Below are positions 7,105 to 16,307 of a stretch of DNA of 64,000 nucleotides, piece by piece; the stretch's first letter is position 1, and every line of letters starts with the position of its first letter. The notes beneath the pieces were generated by a model. It worked only from the letters and a program-made list of their open reading frames with translations, did no database searches and had not been told where the DNA came from. The position numbers were made by a program, and so were the translations under genes. Location of the stretch: assembly GCF_008312895.1 (NCBI RefSeq), contig NZ_VSSP01000012.1:1-64000 (forward strand), written 5' to 3'. This stretch comes from Luteimonas suaedae. GTDB lineage: Bacteria > Pseudomonadota > Gammaproteobacteria > Xanthomonadales > Xanthomonadaceae.

Positions 7105-8386
7105 GTGTCGTCACCCGCTCCGGCACCGGCTTGGTCCGGTCGATCCTGGTCCACAACGGCATGGTGATGAAGAACGCGAAGTAGAAGAAGGTCAGGAAGC
7201 GGCCGATGATGGTCTCGACCGGATCGGTGCCCGGGCCGGCGCCGATCTTGCCCAGCCAGATGAAGCTGATCGCGAACACGCCCAGCAGCACCTTCGACAG
7301 CAGGCCGCGGTAGCGGTAGGACTTGACCTTGGCGCGGTCGAGCCACGGCACCGCGAACAGGATCGCGATCGCGCCGAACATCACCAGCACGCCGCCGAGC
7401 TTGTCCGGCACCACCCGCAGCATCGCGTAGTACGGGGTGTAGTACCAGACCGGCTTGATGTGCTCGGGGGTGACCAGCGGATTGGCCTCGATGAAGTTGT
7501 CGTGCTCGAGGAACCAGCCACCCATCTCGGGAGTGAAGAAGATGATGAAGGCGGCCAGGATCAACAGGAAGCCGACGCCGACCAGGTCCTTGACCGTGTA
7601 GTACGGATGGAACGGAATGGAATCGAGCGGCGCCTTGGCGGACCAGCGGTTGCCCTTCGGTCCCTTCTTGATGTCGACGCCGTCGGGATTGTTGGATCCG
7701 ACCTCGTGCAGCGCACCCAGGTGCAGCACCACCAGCAGCAACAGCACCAGCGGCAATGCGATCACGTGCAACGCGAAGAAGCGGTTGATGGTCGCGTCGC
7801 CGGGCAGGAAGTCGCCCATGATCCACTCGGTCAGGCCGTTGCCGATCACCGGGATCGCGCCGAACAGCGAGATGATCACCTTGGCGCCCCAGAACGACAT
7901 CTGGCCCCAGGGCAGCACATAACCCATGAAGGCCTCGGCCATCAGCACCAGGTAGATCAGCATGCCCAGGATCCACACCAGCTCGCGCGGCTTCTGGTAG
8001 CTGCCGTACATCAGCCCGCGGAACATGTGCAGGTAGACGACGATGAAGAACAGCGACGCGCCGGTGCTGTGCATGTAGCGGATCAGCCAGCCCCACTGCA
8101 CGTCGCGCATGATGTACTCGACCGAGCTGAAGGCCTCGGCCGCGCTCGGCTTGAAGTGCATCGTCAGGAAGATGCCGGTGACGATCTGGTTGACCAGCAC
8201 CAGCAGCGCCAGCGAGCCGAAGTAGTACATGACGTTGAAGTTCTTCGGCGCGAAGTACTCCGTCATGTGCTTGCGGTACGCCGGCATCAGGCCGGGCGTG
8301 CGATCGTCGAACCAGGCCCGGAACGCGGCGATGATGCCGGTGGCCGGGTCGTTGGGCGCGGAAACCTTGTCGTCGACGTTCGCCAT
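7097..8386 (-). CDS. petB: Cytochrome b subunit of the bc1 complex
   Basis: This is the quinol-oxidising membrane subunit holding haems bL and bH. It is 429 residues with eight predicted helices. Helix B (MHSTGASLFFIVVYLHMFRG) and helix D (LHVIALPLVLLLLVVLHLGA) carry the paired histidines, and the PEW-loop equivalent reads TPEHIKPVWYYTPYYAML. The tail ends TKPVPERVTTHD. It begins one base after petA ends and overlaps petC, giving a tightly coupled petA-petB-petC operon. Confidence 0.97.
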   Translation of the reverse strand: MANVDDKVSAPNDPATGIIAAFRAWFDDRTPGLMPAYRKHMTEYFAPKNFNVMYYFGSLALLVLVNQIVTGIFLTMHFKPSAAEAFSSVEYIMRDVQWGWLIRYMHSTGASLFFIVVYLHMFRGLMYGSYQKPRELVWILGMLIYLVLMAEAFMGYVLPWGQMSFWGAKVIISLFGAIPVIGNGLTEWIMGDFLPGDATINRFFALHVIALPLVLLLLVVLHLGALHEVGSNNPDGVDIKKGPKGNRWSAKAPLDSIPFHPYYTVKDLVGVGFLLILAAFIIFFTPEMGGWFLEHDNFIEANPLVTPEHIKPVWYYTPYYAMLRVVPDKLGGVLVMFGAIAILFAVPWLDRAKVKSYRYRGLLSKVLLGVFAISFIWLGKIGAGPGTDPVETIIGRFLTFFYFAFFITMPLWTRIDRTKPVPERVTTHD

Positions 8387-9040
8387 TTATGCGGCCCCCG
8401 TATTGTTGGACTGCGAGGGATCGACGCCGACGACGATGGTGTTGTCGTCGACGTAGTGGTGCGGCGGAACGGCGAGGTTGATCGGCGCCGGCACGCCCTT
8501 GTAGACCCGGCCGGCCATGTCGAACTTCGACTTGTGGCAGGGGCAGAAATAGCCACCCTTCCAGTTCGGGTCGAACGGCTCGGGGCGGATCTCGGCGACC
8601 ATCTCCGGCGAGCAGCCGAGATGGGTGCACAGGCCGACCAGCACCGAGATCTCGGGACGGATCGAGCGCAGCTCGGGATTGGCTTCGCGCACGTAGTCCG
8701 GCTGCTGGTCGGCGTTCTCGGATTCGGGATCGCGCAGCTGGGGGTCCAGGGTCGGCAGCGCGTCGAGGATCGCCTTGGAACGCTTGACGATCCAGATCGG
8801 CTGCCCACGCCATTCCACCACCAGCCGCTGGCCTTCCTGCAGCGCGCTGATGTCCACGGTCACCGGCGCACCGGCGAGCAGCGCGCGCGCGCTCGGGTTC
8901 CAGGACTTGATGAACGGGACCGCCGCGAAGCCTGCGCCAACCGCACCGACCACCGCAGTGGTCGCGGTCAGGAACCGGCGCCGCCCCGTATTGATTGAAT
9001 CCTCACCGCCGGCGGGATCGATCACCGCTTCATTGACCAT
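8387..9040 (-). CDS. petA: Rieske iron-sulfur subunit of the bc1 complex
   Basis: The Rieske protein transfers electrons from quinol to cytochrome c1. It has 217 residues. An N-terminal GRRRFLTATTAV (residues 19-30) is a twin-arginine-like signal that also serves as membrane anchor. The 2Fe-2S site is CTHLGC (Cys138, His140, Cys143) and CPCH (Cys166, Cys168, His169), with Cys143 and Cys168 as the expected disulfide pair. It is the first gene of the leftward bc1 operon, and the 336 bp upstream gap should hold the promoter. Confidence 0.97.
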   Translation of the reverse strand: MVNEAVIDPAGGEDSINTGRRRFLTATTAVVGAVGAGFAAVPFIKSWNPSARALLAGAPVTVDISALQEGQRLVVEWRGQPIWIVKRSKAILDALPTLDPQLRDPESENADQQPDYVREANPELRSIRPEISVLVGLCTHLGCSPEMVAEIRPEPFDPNWKGGYFCPCHKSKFDMAGRVYKGVPAPINLAVPPHHYVDDNTIVVGVDPSQSNNTGAA

Positions 9041-9196
9041 CCTGCACTCCGCAAACCTTTTCGGTAGCTACTGAATTCTGGCTGCCGCATGCCGGCTCCC
9101 GTCGCCGGAAGCGGCCGCAAAGACGGCAAAGTGTAACGGAACGCTGAATCGACCGACAATCTCTTGACAGCCGCACGACTCCGGCGCCCCGTTTTT

Positions 9197-9354
9197 GTAG
9201 GAGGGGCTTCAGCCCCGACCCGCGCCGGTCGACGGCAGGACTCCCTGGCAGGTTTCCTGCCCCCGTTTCCCGTCGCAACGCGTGGCGGCGGCGCGTTCAT
9301 CGCGGCCGCCCGGATGGGGCTGCCTGCGCGGTCGGGGCTGAAGCCCCTCCTACA
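9197..9354. repeat. REP doublet B1 (GTAGGAGGGGCTTCAGCCCC type)
   Basis: Left arm GTAGGAGGGGCTTCAGCCCC (from 9197) and right arm GGGGCTGAAGCCCCTCCTAC (to 9354). It lies in the gap between petA and the convergent end of the lytic transglycosylase gene; the remaining 9041-9196 should hold the petA promoter. Confidence 0.9.
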
Positions 9355-9376
9355 CCGACGGCGCGCCGCCGGCGCG

Positions 9377-10324
9377 TCAGGGTGCGGTATTGGCGGCCAG
9401 GTGGCCGCGGTAGCGCTCGGCCAGCACCCCCACCCGCTCGACATAGCGCCGGGTTTCGCTGTACGGCGGCACGCCGCCGTGGCGGTCGACCGCGCCCTCA
9501 CCGGCGTTATAGCCGGCCGCGGCCAGGGTCAGGTCGCCGTTGAAGCGCTTCAGCAGCCACGCCAGGTACTGAACGCCGCCGAGGATGTTCTGTCCGGGGT
9601 CGAATGGATTGCCGACGCCGAAGCGCCGCGCGGTGGCCGGCATCAGCTGCATCAGCCCCTGCGCGCCGACCCGCGACAGCGCATTGGGATTGAACGCGGA
9701 CTCGGCGTGGATGATCGCGCGGACGACCGCCTCCTCGACCCCGAAGCGGCGCGCGGCGGCGGCGATCTCGTCGCGGTAGGCGTCGGTGTTCAACCGCACC
9801 GTGCCGAAGCTGACCCCCGGCGTGGCGCCGCAGGCATAGCAGGTCTCCATGAAACTGTAGCGGATGGTGCGCACCGCGCTCGCGCCCGCCACGCCTCTCG
9901 GCGCGCGGCTGGTGTAGTGGCGCACGCCGTCCTTGATGTAGGAATAGACCTGCCCCTGCACGTGGCGGGTGCGCGGCTGCGCGGCCGCCGGCTTCGCCGG
10001 CGCGGTGGCGGTCGCAACAGGCGCAGCGGCGCCCTGGCCCATGAAGGTCGCCGGCGGGTTGTTGTGCAGCGTGGCCGGCGAACCTTCCACGCGGTTGTCG
10101 GCGGTGACCTTTCCGGCGGCGGCCGGCGCGGCCGTGGATCGCGCGCGATTGGGCTCCGGCCGATAGCTGCTGATCACGGTGCAACTGGCGCCGCCGATCC
10201 GCTTGCTGACGTACTGGGGCACGCCGTCGCCGCTGTCGCAGCGGTACAGCGTGCCCGCCGCCGCCGGGAAGGCCGCGAGTGCGCACAGTGCGGTGAGGAT
10301 GATGTTTCCCCTGGCCCCCTTCAT
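9377..10324 (-). CDS. Lytic transglycosylase, SLT domain
   Basis: A 315-residue exported murein-cleaving enzyme. Residues 1-24 are a signal peptide (ending FPAAAG). A DUF4124-like N-terminal segment follows (LYRCDSGDGVPQYVSKRIGG), then a Pro/Ala-rich linker. The C-terminal half is a soluble lytic transglycosylase domain: IIHAESAFNPNALSRVGAQG with the catalytic glutamate of HAES, then GLMQLMPATARRFGV and LAAAGYNAGEGAV. The ATG at 10324 was chosen over one at 10360 because it directly precedes the hydrophobic signal. It diverges from miaB. Confidence 0.88.
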   Translation of the reverse strand: MKGARGNIILTALCALAAFPAAAGTLYRCDSGDGVPQYVSKRIGGASCTVISSYRPEPNRARSTAAPAAAGKVTADNRVEGSPATLHNNPPATFMGQGAAAPVATATAPAKPAAAQPRTRHVQGQVYSYIKDGVRHYTSRAPRGVAGASAVRTIRYSFMETCYACGATPGVSFGTVRLNTDAYRDEIAAAARRFGVEEAVVRAIIHAESAFNPNALSRVGAQGLMQLMPATARRFGVGNPFDPGQNILGGVQYLAWLLKRFNGDLTLAAAGYNAGEGAVDRHGGVPPYSETRRYVERVGVLAERYRGHLAANTAP

Positions 10325-10454
10325 GCGGCGGAGTCTCGCCTCATTTACCGGCGTTGCCAAGCCCTCCGATGGCCCCGGGCCGTGACCGGCTACACTGTTC
10401 GGCCGAAAAACCAGCCATCCGGCCCGGACTCAGCACCGCGCCCCCGGAGACGCC

Positions 10455-11879
10455 ATGACCACCACGACCGCCCCGCAGGCCGCCGACGGCCCCTTGCCCG
10501 CCGCCGCCGAGGCCCGCTCCGCCGAGCCGCGACCTGCCGCGAAGAAGCTCTATATCCAGACCCACGGTTGCCAGATGAACGAGTACGACTCGGCCAAGAT
10601 GGCCGACGTGCTCGCCGCCAGCGACGGCCTGGAGCTGACCGACGATGCCGCCGAGGCCGACGTGATCCTGGTCAACACCTGCTCGATCCGCGAGAAGGCG
10701 CAGGAGAAGGTGTTCAGCCAGCTCGGCCGCTGGAAGGCGCTCAAGCAGGGCGACCGCCCGGTGTTGATCGGGGTCGGCGGCTGCGTCGCCTCGCAGGAGG
10801 GCGAGGCGATCGTCAAGCGCGCGCCCTATGTCGACCTCGTGTTCGGGCCGCAGACCCTGCACCGGCTGCCGGAACTGATCCGCGCCCGCCGCGCGTCCGG
10901 CCGGCCGCAGGTCGACATCAGCTTTCCCGAGATCGAGAAGTTCGACCGCCTGCCCGAGCCGCGCGCCGAAGGCCCGAGCGCGTTCGTCTCGATCATGGAG
11001 GGTTGCAGCAAGTACTGCAGCTTCTGCGTGGTGCCCTACACCCGCGGCGAGGAGGTCAGCCGGCCGTTCGAGGACGTGCTGGTGGAAGTGGTGCAACTGG
11101 CGGCGAAGGGCGTGCGCGAGGTCAACCTGCTCGGGCAGAACGTCAACGCCTATTGCGGGCCGATGGGGGACGGCGAGGTGGCGGACCTCGGACTGCTGAT
11201 CCGCACCATCGCCGAGATCGACGGCATCGACCGCATCCGCTTCACCACCTCGCACCCGCTGGAGTTTTCCGATTCGCTGATCGAGGCCTATCGCGACGTG
11301 CCACAGCTGGCCGATTACCTGCACCTGCCGGTGCAGTCGGGCAGCGACCGGATTCTGGCGGCGATGAAGCGCGGCTATACCGCGATCGAATTCAAGCAGA
11401 AGACCCGCAAGCTGCGCGCGGTGCGGCCGGATATCTCGATCTCGTCCGACTTCATCGTCGGCTTTCCCGGCGAGACCGACGCGGACTTCGAGAAGACGAT
11501 GAAGCTGATCGAGGACGTCGGCTTCGACCAGAGCTTCTCCTTCATCTACTCGCGCCGTCCCGGCACGCCCGCCGCGGACCTGGAGGACGCGACCGATGCC
11601 ACGGAGAAGCACGCGCGGCTGTCGCGGCTGCAGGCACACATCAATGCCAACGCGGCGCGGATCTCGCGGGCGATGGTCGGCAGCGTGCAGTCGGTGCTGG
11701 TGGTAGGCCCCTCGCGTAAGGATCCGAACGAACTGACCGGCAAGACCGAGAACATGCGTTCTGTGAACTTCGCCGGGCACCCGCGACTGATCGGGCAGTT
11801 CGTCGACGTGACGATCACCGAGGCGATGAGCAACTCGCTGCGCGGGCGCGTGGCGATCGCGGCCGGGGCGGCGGACTGA
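10455..11879 (+). CDS. miaB: tRNA methylthiotransferase MiaB
   Basis: MiaB adds the 2-methylthio group to i6A37 in tRNAs reading UNN codons. The 474-residue product has an extended Ala/Pro-rich N-terminus (about 30 residues), an N-terminal domain whose three cysteines ([30 protein letters not shown]) bind one 4Fe-4S cluster, a radical-SAM motif CSKYCSFC (Cys184, Cys188, Cys191) for the second, and a C-terminal TRAM domain ([11 protein letters not shown]...). In many gammaproteobacteria miaB directly precedes phoH-ybeY-corC; here 6.3 kb separates it from phoH. Confidence 0.97.
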   Translation: MTTTTAPQAADGPLPAAAEARSAEPRPAAKKLYIQTHGCQMNEYDSAKMADVLAASDGLELTDDAAEADVILVNTCSIREKAQEKVFSQLGRWKALKQGDRPVLIGVGGCVASQEGEAIVKRAPYVDLVFGPQTLHRLPELIRARRASGRPQVDISFPEIEKFDRLPEPRAEGPSAFVSIMEGCSKYCSFCVVPYTRGEEVSRPFEDVLVEVVQLAAKGVREVNLLGQNVNAYCGPMGDGEVADLGLLIRTIAEIDGIDRIRFTTSHPLEFSDSLIEAYRDVPQLADYLHLPVQSGSDRILAAMKRGYTAIEFKQKTRKLRAVRPDISISSDFIVGFPGETDADFEKTMKLIEDVGFDQSFSFIYSRRPGTPAADLEDATDATEKHARLSRLQAHINANAARISRAMVGSVQSVLVVGPSRKDPNELTGKTENMRSVNFAGHPRLIGQFVDVTITEAMSNSLRGRVAIAAGAAD

Positions 11880-12057
11880 AGGCGCGCGGAGCGCATGACA
11901 CCGCCGCGGCGCAACGGCGAACGCATTCATCGTGCGCACGTGAAGGCGTCTTCAATGGGACGCGAATCGTCGAGGCGACCTAGGGTTCCCCCCAGTCGTC
12001 GCGATGCGTCGACGACGCTGATAATCGGAGAAGCCCCAGCCGCATCAGGAGAACATC

Positions 12058-13749
12058 GTGGTCGAGCCCGTCCAGCACGCCCAAGCCCCGGCACAGCCCT
12101 CGCCGCAGGTCTCGCCAACCGGCAACCCGAACCCGGCAGAAGCCGCGCGCGAACTGCTCGATGTCGGTTCCCGCTGGGGCACCGACGACTACGATGCACG
12201 CGTGCGCGCTTTCGCTGAGGCGATCCAACAGGGCGACGCGGACTACCAGCAGGCCCTGGTCGCCGAGATCCTCGCGCAGGATTCGGACGCCTTCAATTCC
12301 TGGATGACGCCGACGCGCATCAATGCCCAGGTGGAGGCCGGCCAGGTGTCGTCCACCGAGCGCGGCGCAATGGCGGAGGCGATCGCCGGCGCCTACAACG
12401 ACGGGCAGATCCCCGGCCACGAGATCCGCGACATCAACGGCGAGGTGATCGGCAACGCCAGCGCACTCGACACCTACCTGCACAATCCCAATTCCACCAG
12501 CACCGATTCGGTCGACAACCAGGTCGAGCACGCCCGCAACATGCGCGAGTTCGCCGAATTCTTCGGCGGTCCGCTCTACAGCGCGGAAATTTCCGAGTTC
12601 CGCGAGAACTTCAGCAGCCATCTGATCGAAGACTACGCGCTCAACGACAAGATCGACGACGGCATGCTGCGCGACAACGCCGCCACGCAGGCGGCGATCG
12701 TCCTGAACGGCGACCCGACCCGCGGCGACATCGCCGCCTCGGTCCTGAGCGGCCTCGACCAGGGCCAGCTGCAGGCCTTCATGGAGCGCGTGGCCCGCGG
12801 CGGCGAATTCCTTTCCGCGGCGCACCTGGAAGGCATCGTTCCGAACAGCACCGTCGCCCTGCGCGACGGTCTCGAGGTCTCGGACGTCTCGCTTCCCGAC
12901 CAGTTCTCCAGCCTGGTGGCCCAGGTAGCGCGCACCGATTCGCCGGAGGCGCGCGAGGCGGCCGGCATGCTGGCGCGGCTGCCGGCATCGAGCGGCGATG
13001 TCTTCGATGATGGGCGCACGCAGAACGCCGATGATCGCGCCGACGCCATGGGGCAGCTGTTCCTGGCCCACTCCGATTCGATCCTCGACAGCTTCACCGA
13101 CTTCGACACGACCCAGATCGGCAGCAAGGACGATGCCACCCTGAAGCAGTACATGAAGGACGCCTCGGAACTCGGCAGCCTGTTCAACGTGGTGCTGTTC
13201 AACGATGACCAGGCCTACCAGGGATCGGTCCGCAACGCCGTGCTGGAATACGCCACCGACCTGAAGTCGCAGATCAATACCACCGAGGGCAACGCCGAGG
13301 CCATGGGCCGCCTGTCGATGCTGATGGGAGCGGCCGACGATGCGATCACGCAGGGCTTCAATGACCTGAAGGCCAAGGAGGACGCGCAGAAGGAGCTGGT
13401 GTCCTTCATCGTCGACATGGCATTGGCCGGTGTTCCGGTCGGCGACAAGGCCAAGGACTCGGTTGCCGGGCTGCTCGGCCAGGTCTTCAGCAATCCCCAG
13501 GTGACCGAGGCGTTGAAGGGTGTCAGCGGCAATATCATCGATTCCGCCACCGGATACCTCACCACCGAAGCCAAGCAGGCGCTGACCGATGCGCTGGGAG
13601 AGGACGAGGCCGAACTGCTCGACCAGCAGGGCGCCTCGAATGCGCTACGCGAAGCCATGATGGCGGGGGTCGAGGACCAGCGCGATCTGGCCGCGATCGA
13701 GAACTATGCCGAGGACGTGAGCCAGGGCATCAACATCTGGCGCAAGTGA
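12058..13749 (+). CDS. Large acidic helical protein of unknown function
   Basis: A 563-residue protein begun by GTG with a good ribosome site (AGGAG six bases upstream) and a TGATAAT -10-like box at about 12018-12024. I do not recognise the family. The N-terminus is Pro/Gln-rich and has no signal peptide. The rest is strongly acidic, cysteine-free as far as I can see, and helix-rich (e.g. WGTDDYDARVRAFAEAIQQG). The last third has a glycine/alanine hydrophobic stretch around IVDMALAGVPVGDKAKDSVA that could pack into or cross a membrane, then GNIIDSATGYLTTEAKQAL. It stands alone, inserted between miaB and an export operon. A secreted effector or structural role is possible but not shown. Confidence 0.75.
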   Translation: MVEPVQHAQAPAQPSPQVSPTGNPNPAEAARELLDVGSRWGTDDYDARVRAFAEAIQQGDADYQQALVAEILAQDSDAFNSWMTPTRINAQVEAGQVSSTERGAMAEAIAGAYNDGQIPGHEIRDINGEVIGNASALDTYLHNPNSTSTDSVDNQVEHARNMREFAEFFGGPLYSAEISEFRENFSSHLIEDYALNDKIDDGMLRDNAATQAAIVLNGDPTRGDIAASVLSGLDQGQLQAFMERVARGGEFLSAAHLEGIVPNSTVALRDGLEVSDVSLPDQFSSLVAQVARTDSPEAREAAGMLARLPASSGDVFDDGRTQNADDRADAMGQLFLAHSDSILDSFTDFDTTQIGSKDDATLKQYMKDASELGSLFNVVLFNDDQAYQGSVRNAVLEYATDLKSQINTTEGNAEAMGRLSMLMGAADDAITQGFNDLKAKEDAQKELVSFIVDMALAGVPVGDKAKDSVAGLLGQVFSNPQVTEALKGVSGNIIDSATGYLTTEAKQALTDALGEDEAELLDQQGASNALREAMMAGVEDQRDLAAIENYAEDVSQGINIWRK

Positions 13750-13802
13750 CCGACGGACACCGCCGCCCGCGTGGGCGCGTAGTGGTAAGTCGGCAATGCA
13801 TG

Positions 13803-13877
13803 AATGAGGAACGAGGACCCAGGGATGCGCTGCTCCCCTCTCGTTCCTCGTTCCTCTCCACTCGTTCCTCGCTCTGT
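13803..13877. repeat. Inverted repeat D1 (CTCGTTCCTCGTTCC)
   Basis: A gaggaacgagga arm (from 13803) and a run of cgttcctc units (to 13877) lie in the short gap between two convergent genes and abut the stop of the ABC permease. The same family forms the N-terminus of HlyD at 17231-17367 and lies at 47822-47888. Confidence 0.8.
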
Positions 13878-14983
13878 CAGTCCAGCCGCTTGCGGAAGCG
13901 CAGGATCGCCAGCGCCATCATCACCGTGGTGAACGCCAGCAGCGCCAGCACCTCGGGCCACAACTCCCACAGGCTGGCGCCGCGCAGCATGATGCCGCGG
14001 ATCAGGCGCAGGAAATGCGTCAGCGGCAGCACCTCGGCGAACCACTGCACCACCCGCGGCATGCCGGCGAACGGAAACATGAAGCCGGACAGCAGGATCG
14101 ACGGCAGGAACACGAAGAAGGTCATCTGCATCGCCTGGAACTGCGACTGCGCCTTGGTCGAGATCAGCAGGCCGAGGGTGAGGTTGGCGAGGATCAGCAG
14201 CACCGCGGCCAGGTAGACGTGCAGCACGCTGCCGAGCACCGGCACCTGGAACAGCCACAGCCCGAGCAGCAAGATCACGGTGGTCTGCACCAGCCCGATC
14301 GCCGCATACGGCAACACCTTGCCGACCATCAGCTCGGAACGGCTGAGCGGGGTGGCGATCAGCAGTTCCATGTTGCCGCGCTCGCGCTCGCGCACGATCG
14401 CCACGCCGGTGAACAGCACCATGGTCATGGTCAGGATCACGCCGATCAGGCCCGGTACGATGTTGACCGCCGAGCGCCGCTCGGGGTTGTAGAAGGCGAC
14501 TACGGCGATCTGCCCGCTGCCGGCCTGCGGCGGCCGGCCATTGCCGCCGTTGGCGGCGCCCTGCAGCGGCAGTTGCGCCAGCTGGATCGCCGCGCTCTGG
14601 ACCACGGTGTCGCTGCCGTCGACCAGCACCTGCACCGCCTCGCGGCCCTCGCTCACCCGGCGCTCGAAGTCCGGCGGCACCACCACGCCGACACTGATCT
14701 CGCCTCGGCGCAGCATCTCCATCAGCTGTTGCGGCGTGTCGGCCTCCGCGCTCGGCGCGATCACGCCGGTGGCGACCATGTCCATGATCACTGCGCGCGA
14801 GGCCGCGGTGTTCGCCTGGTCGGCGATGCCGGCGTCCAGGCCGCGCAGGTTGAGGTTGATGGCATAGCCGAACAGCACCAGCTGCATCACCGGGATGCCG
14901 ACGATCATTGCCAGGGTGACGCGGTCGCGGCGCATCTGCCGCAGCTCCTTGAGCACGATCGCGAACAGGCGGCGCAGGTTCAT
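13877..14983 (-). CDS. ABC-2 type transporter permease
   Basis: A 368-residue permease of the YhhJ/YbhR group. One membrane helix is near residues 20-40 (MIVGIPVMQLVLFGYAINLN), a large periplasmic loop follows (to about 190), then five C-terminal helices including VPGLIGVILTMTMVLFTGVA and the conserved LLIATPLSRSELMVGK segment. The start MNLRRLFAIVLKEL was chosen because the upstream frame runs into repeat E. It is the last gene of a tetR-hlyD-ATPase-permease operon that resembles ybhGFSR but has only one ATPase and one permease. Substrate unknown; probably a drug or lipid-like compound. Confidence 0.9.
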   Translation of the reverse strand: MNLRRLFAIVLKELRQMRRDRVTLAMIVGIPVMQLVLFGYAINLNLRGLDAGIADQANTAASRAVIMDMVATGVIAPSAEADTPQQLMEMLRRGEISVGVVVPPDFERRVSEGREAVQVLVDGSDTVVQSAAIQLAQLPLQGAANGGNGRPPQAGSGQIAVVAFYNPERRSAVNIVPGLIGVILTMTMVLFTGVAIVRERERGNMELLIATPLSRSELMVGKVLPYAAIGLVQTTVILLLGLWLFQVPVLGSVLHVYLAAVLLILANLTLGLLISTKAQSQFQAMQMTFFVFLPSILLSGFMFPFAGMPRVVQWFAEVLPLTHFLRLIRGIMLRGASLWELWPEVLALLAFTTVMMALAILRFRKRLD

Positions 14984-15038
14984 CGGGCGGTTCCCGGTGC
15001 TTGCGGCCGGGTGCCGCCTTTGGTGCCCGCGGCGAAGA

Positions 15039-15223
15039 GCAAATCCCCCCTGCCCCCCTTTCTCAAAGGGGGGAATATGGCAGCCGCCGGGCGACACCCG
15101 AGGCAGCGAACACGGCCGCTACGGAGCGTAGGGGGAGCAGCGGAACGATCACCGCCAGATTGGAGTGGCCGCGCGGATGCTCTTACCCCCCTTTGAAAAA
15201 GGGGGGCAGGGGGGATTTGCTCC
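15039..15223. repeat. Inverted repeat pair E (CCCCCCTTT...AAAGGGGGG)
   Basis: Two palindromic blocks (15039-15075 and 15185-15223), each of form GCAAATCCCCCCTGCCCCCC...AAAGGGGGG and mutually inverted, fill the 259 bp gap between the ABC ATPase and its permease. This interrupts what would otherwise be a tightly packed operon. Confidence 0.85.
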
Positions 15224-15242
15224 TGCCTTGGCATGGGCGGGA

Positions 15243-16307
15243 TCACTCGGCCGCCTCCGGTTCGCGCAGACGGGCGCGGGTAGCGGAGACGAACACGTCC
15301 TCGAGGTTCGGCTGCGACGCGGTCACTTCGGCTTCCAACCCCGCCTGCGACAACGCGGCCTGGATGCGCTGTAGCGCATCGCTGTCCTCTCCGGTCAGCA
15401 CCCGCAGGCTGTTGCCGATCTGCGCCACGCTGAGCACGCCCGGCACGTCCACCAGCATCTTCTGCACCCGCCGCGGCTGCGCCGCCGCGACCTCCACGCT
15501 GCGCCCCTCCAGCTCCGCGGTCAGCTCGACCGGGGTGCCGTCGGCGACCAGCGCGCCGCGATCGAGGATGGCGATGCGGTGGCAGCGCTCGGCCTCGTCC
15601 ATGTAGTGCGTCGACACCAGGATCGTGGTGCCGGCATCGGCCAGATCGAAGAGTTTTTCCCAGAAGTCGCGGCGCGATTCCGGGTCGACCGCGCTGGTCG
15701 GCTCGTCCAGGAACAGCAGTTCCGGTTCGTGGATCACCGCGCCGGCCAGCGCCAGGCGCTGCCTCTGCCCACCGCTCATGGTGCCGGCGAGCTGCTTCTC
15801 GCGCCCCCGGAAGTGGTACTGCTCGACCAGCGCATCGATGCGCCGTTTCGCATCCTGCCTCGGCATGCTCTGCACGGCCGCGAGGAACTCCAGGTTCTCG
15901 CGCACGCTCAGGTCCTCGAACAGCGAGAACCGCTGGGTCATGTAGCCGATCCGCAGGCGCAACTTCTCCGCCTGCTCCGGGATCTTCAGCCCCAGGACCT
16001 CGATCTCGCCGGCGCTCGGCGTCAACAGTCCGCAGAGCATGCGGATGGTGGTGGACTTGCCGGAGCCGTTCGGGCCGAGAAAGCCGTACACGTGCGCCTT
16101 CGGCACGGTCAGGTCGACGTCGTCGACCGCCACCAGCTCGCCGAAACGCTTGGTCAGGCCACGCGCGCGGATGGCCTGCTCCTGCCCGCCTTGGTCCGGC
16201 CCGCCCTGCTCCTGCCGCTTCCGTAGGAGGGGCTTCAGCCCCGACCCGGCGCCGGTGGTCGGGGCTGAAACCCCTCCTACAGGGGAGGGTCGGTCATTCG
16301 CCGTCAT
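15243..16307 (-). CDS. ABC transporter ATP-binding protein
   Basis: A 354-residue ATPase partner of the adjacent permease. Walker A is GPNGSGKSTT, the Q-loop region reads GYMTQRFSLFEDLSV, the signature is MSGGQRQRLALAGAV, and Walker B is LLFLDEPTSAVDP followed by the STHYMDEAERC H-loop. A C-terminal extension (about residues 260-354) is usual for drug-export ATPases. The ATG at 16307 overlaps the hlyD stop by 14 nt. Residues about 10-29 (GVSAPTTGAGSGLKPLL) are encoded by an in-frame REP doublet (B2), making the N-terminus some 45 residues longer than needed before the real domain start near QAIRARGLTKRFG. Confidence 0.92.
   Translation of the reverse strand: MTANDRPSPVGGVSAPTTGAGSGLKPLLRKRQEQGGPDQGGQEQAIRARGLTKRFGELVAVDDVDLTVPKAHVYGFLGPNGSGKSTTIRMLCGLLTPSAGEIEVLGLKIPEQAEKLRLRIGYMTQRFSLFEDLSVRENLEFLAAVQSMPRQDAKRRIDALVEQYHFRGREKQLAGTMSGGQRQRLALAGAVIHEPELLFLDEPTSAVDPESRRDFWEKLFDLADAGTTILVSTHYMDEAERCHRIAILDRGALVADGTPVELTAELEGRSVEVAAAQPRRVQKMLVDVPGVLSVAQIGNSLRVLTGEDSDALQRIQAALSQAGLEAEVTASQPNLEDVFVSATRARLREPEAAE
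16223..16280. repeat. REP doublet B2, inside the ABC ATPase frame
   Basis: A compact doublet with inverted arms GTAGGAGGGGCTTCAGCCCC (from 16223) and GGGGCTGAAACCCCTCCTAC (to 16280), separated by about 10 bp. It lies within the open N-terminal frame of the ABC ATPase and contributes no stop in that frame. Confidence 0.9.

Noticed and set aside
9164..11719. 851-codon plus-strand frame over the lytic transglycosylase and miaB
   Set aside because: It runs through an opposite gene and a different frame of miaB; GC-rich third-position shadow.
12058..13749. Xanthomonas-type T4SS effector
   Set aside because: I looked for a C-terminal XVIP-like domain with a Gln-rich tail and did not see it; nor is there an adjacent small immunity lipoprotein.
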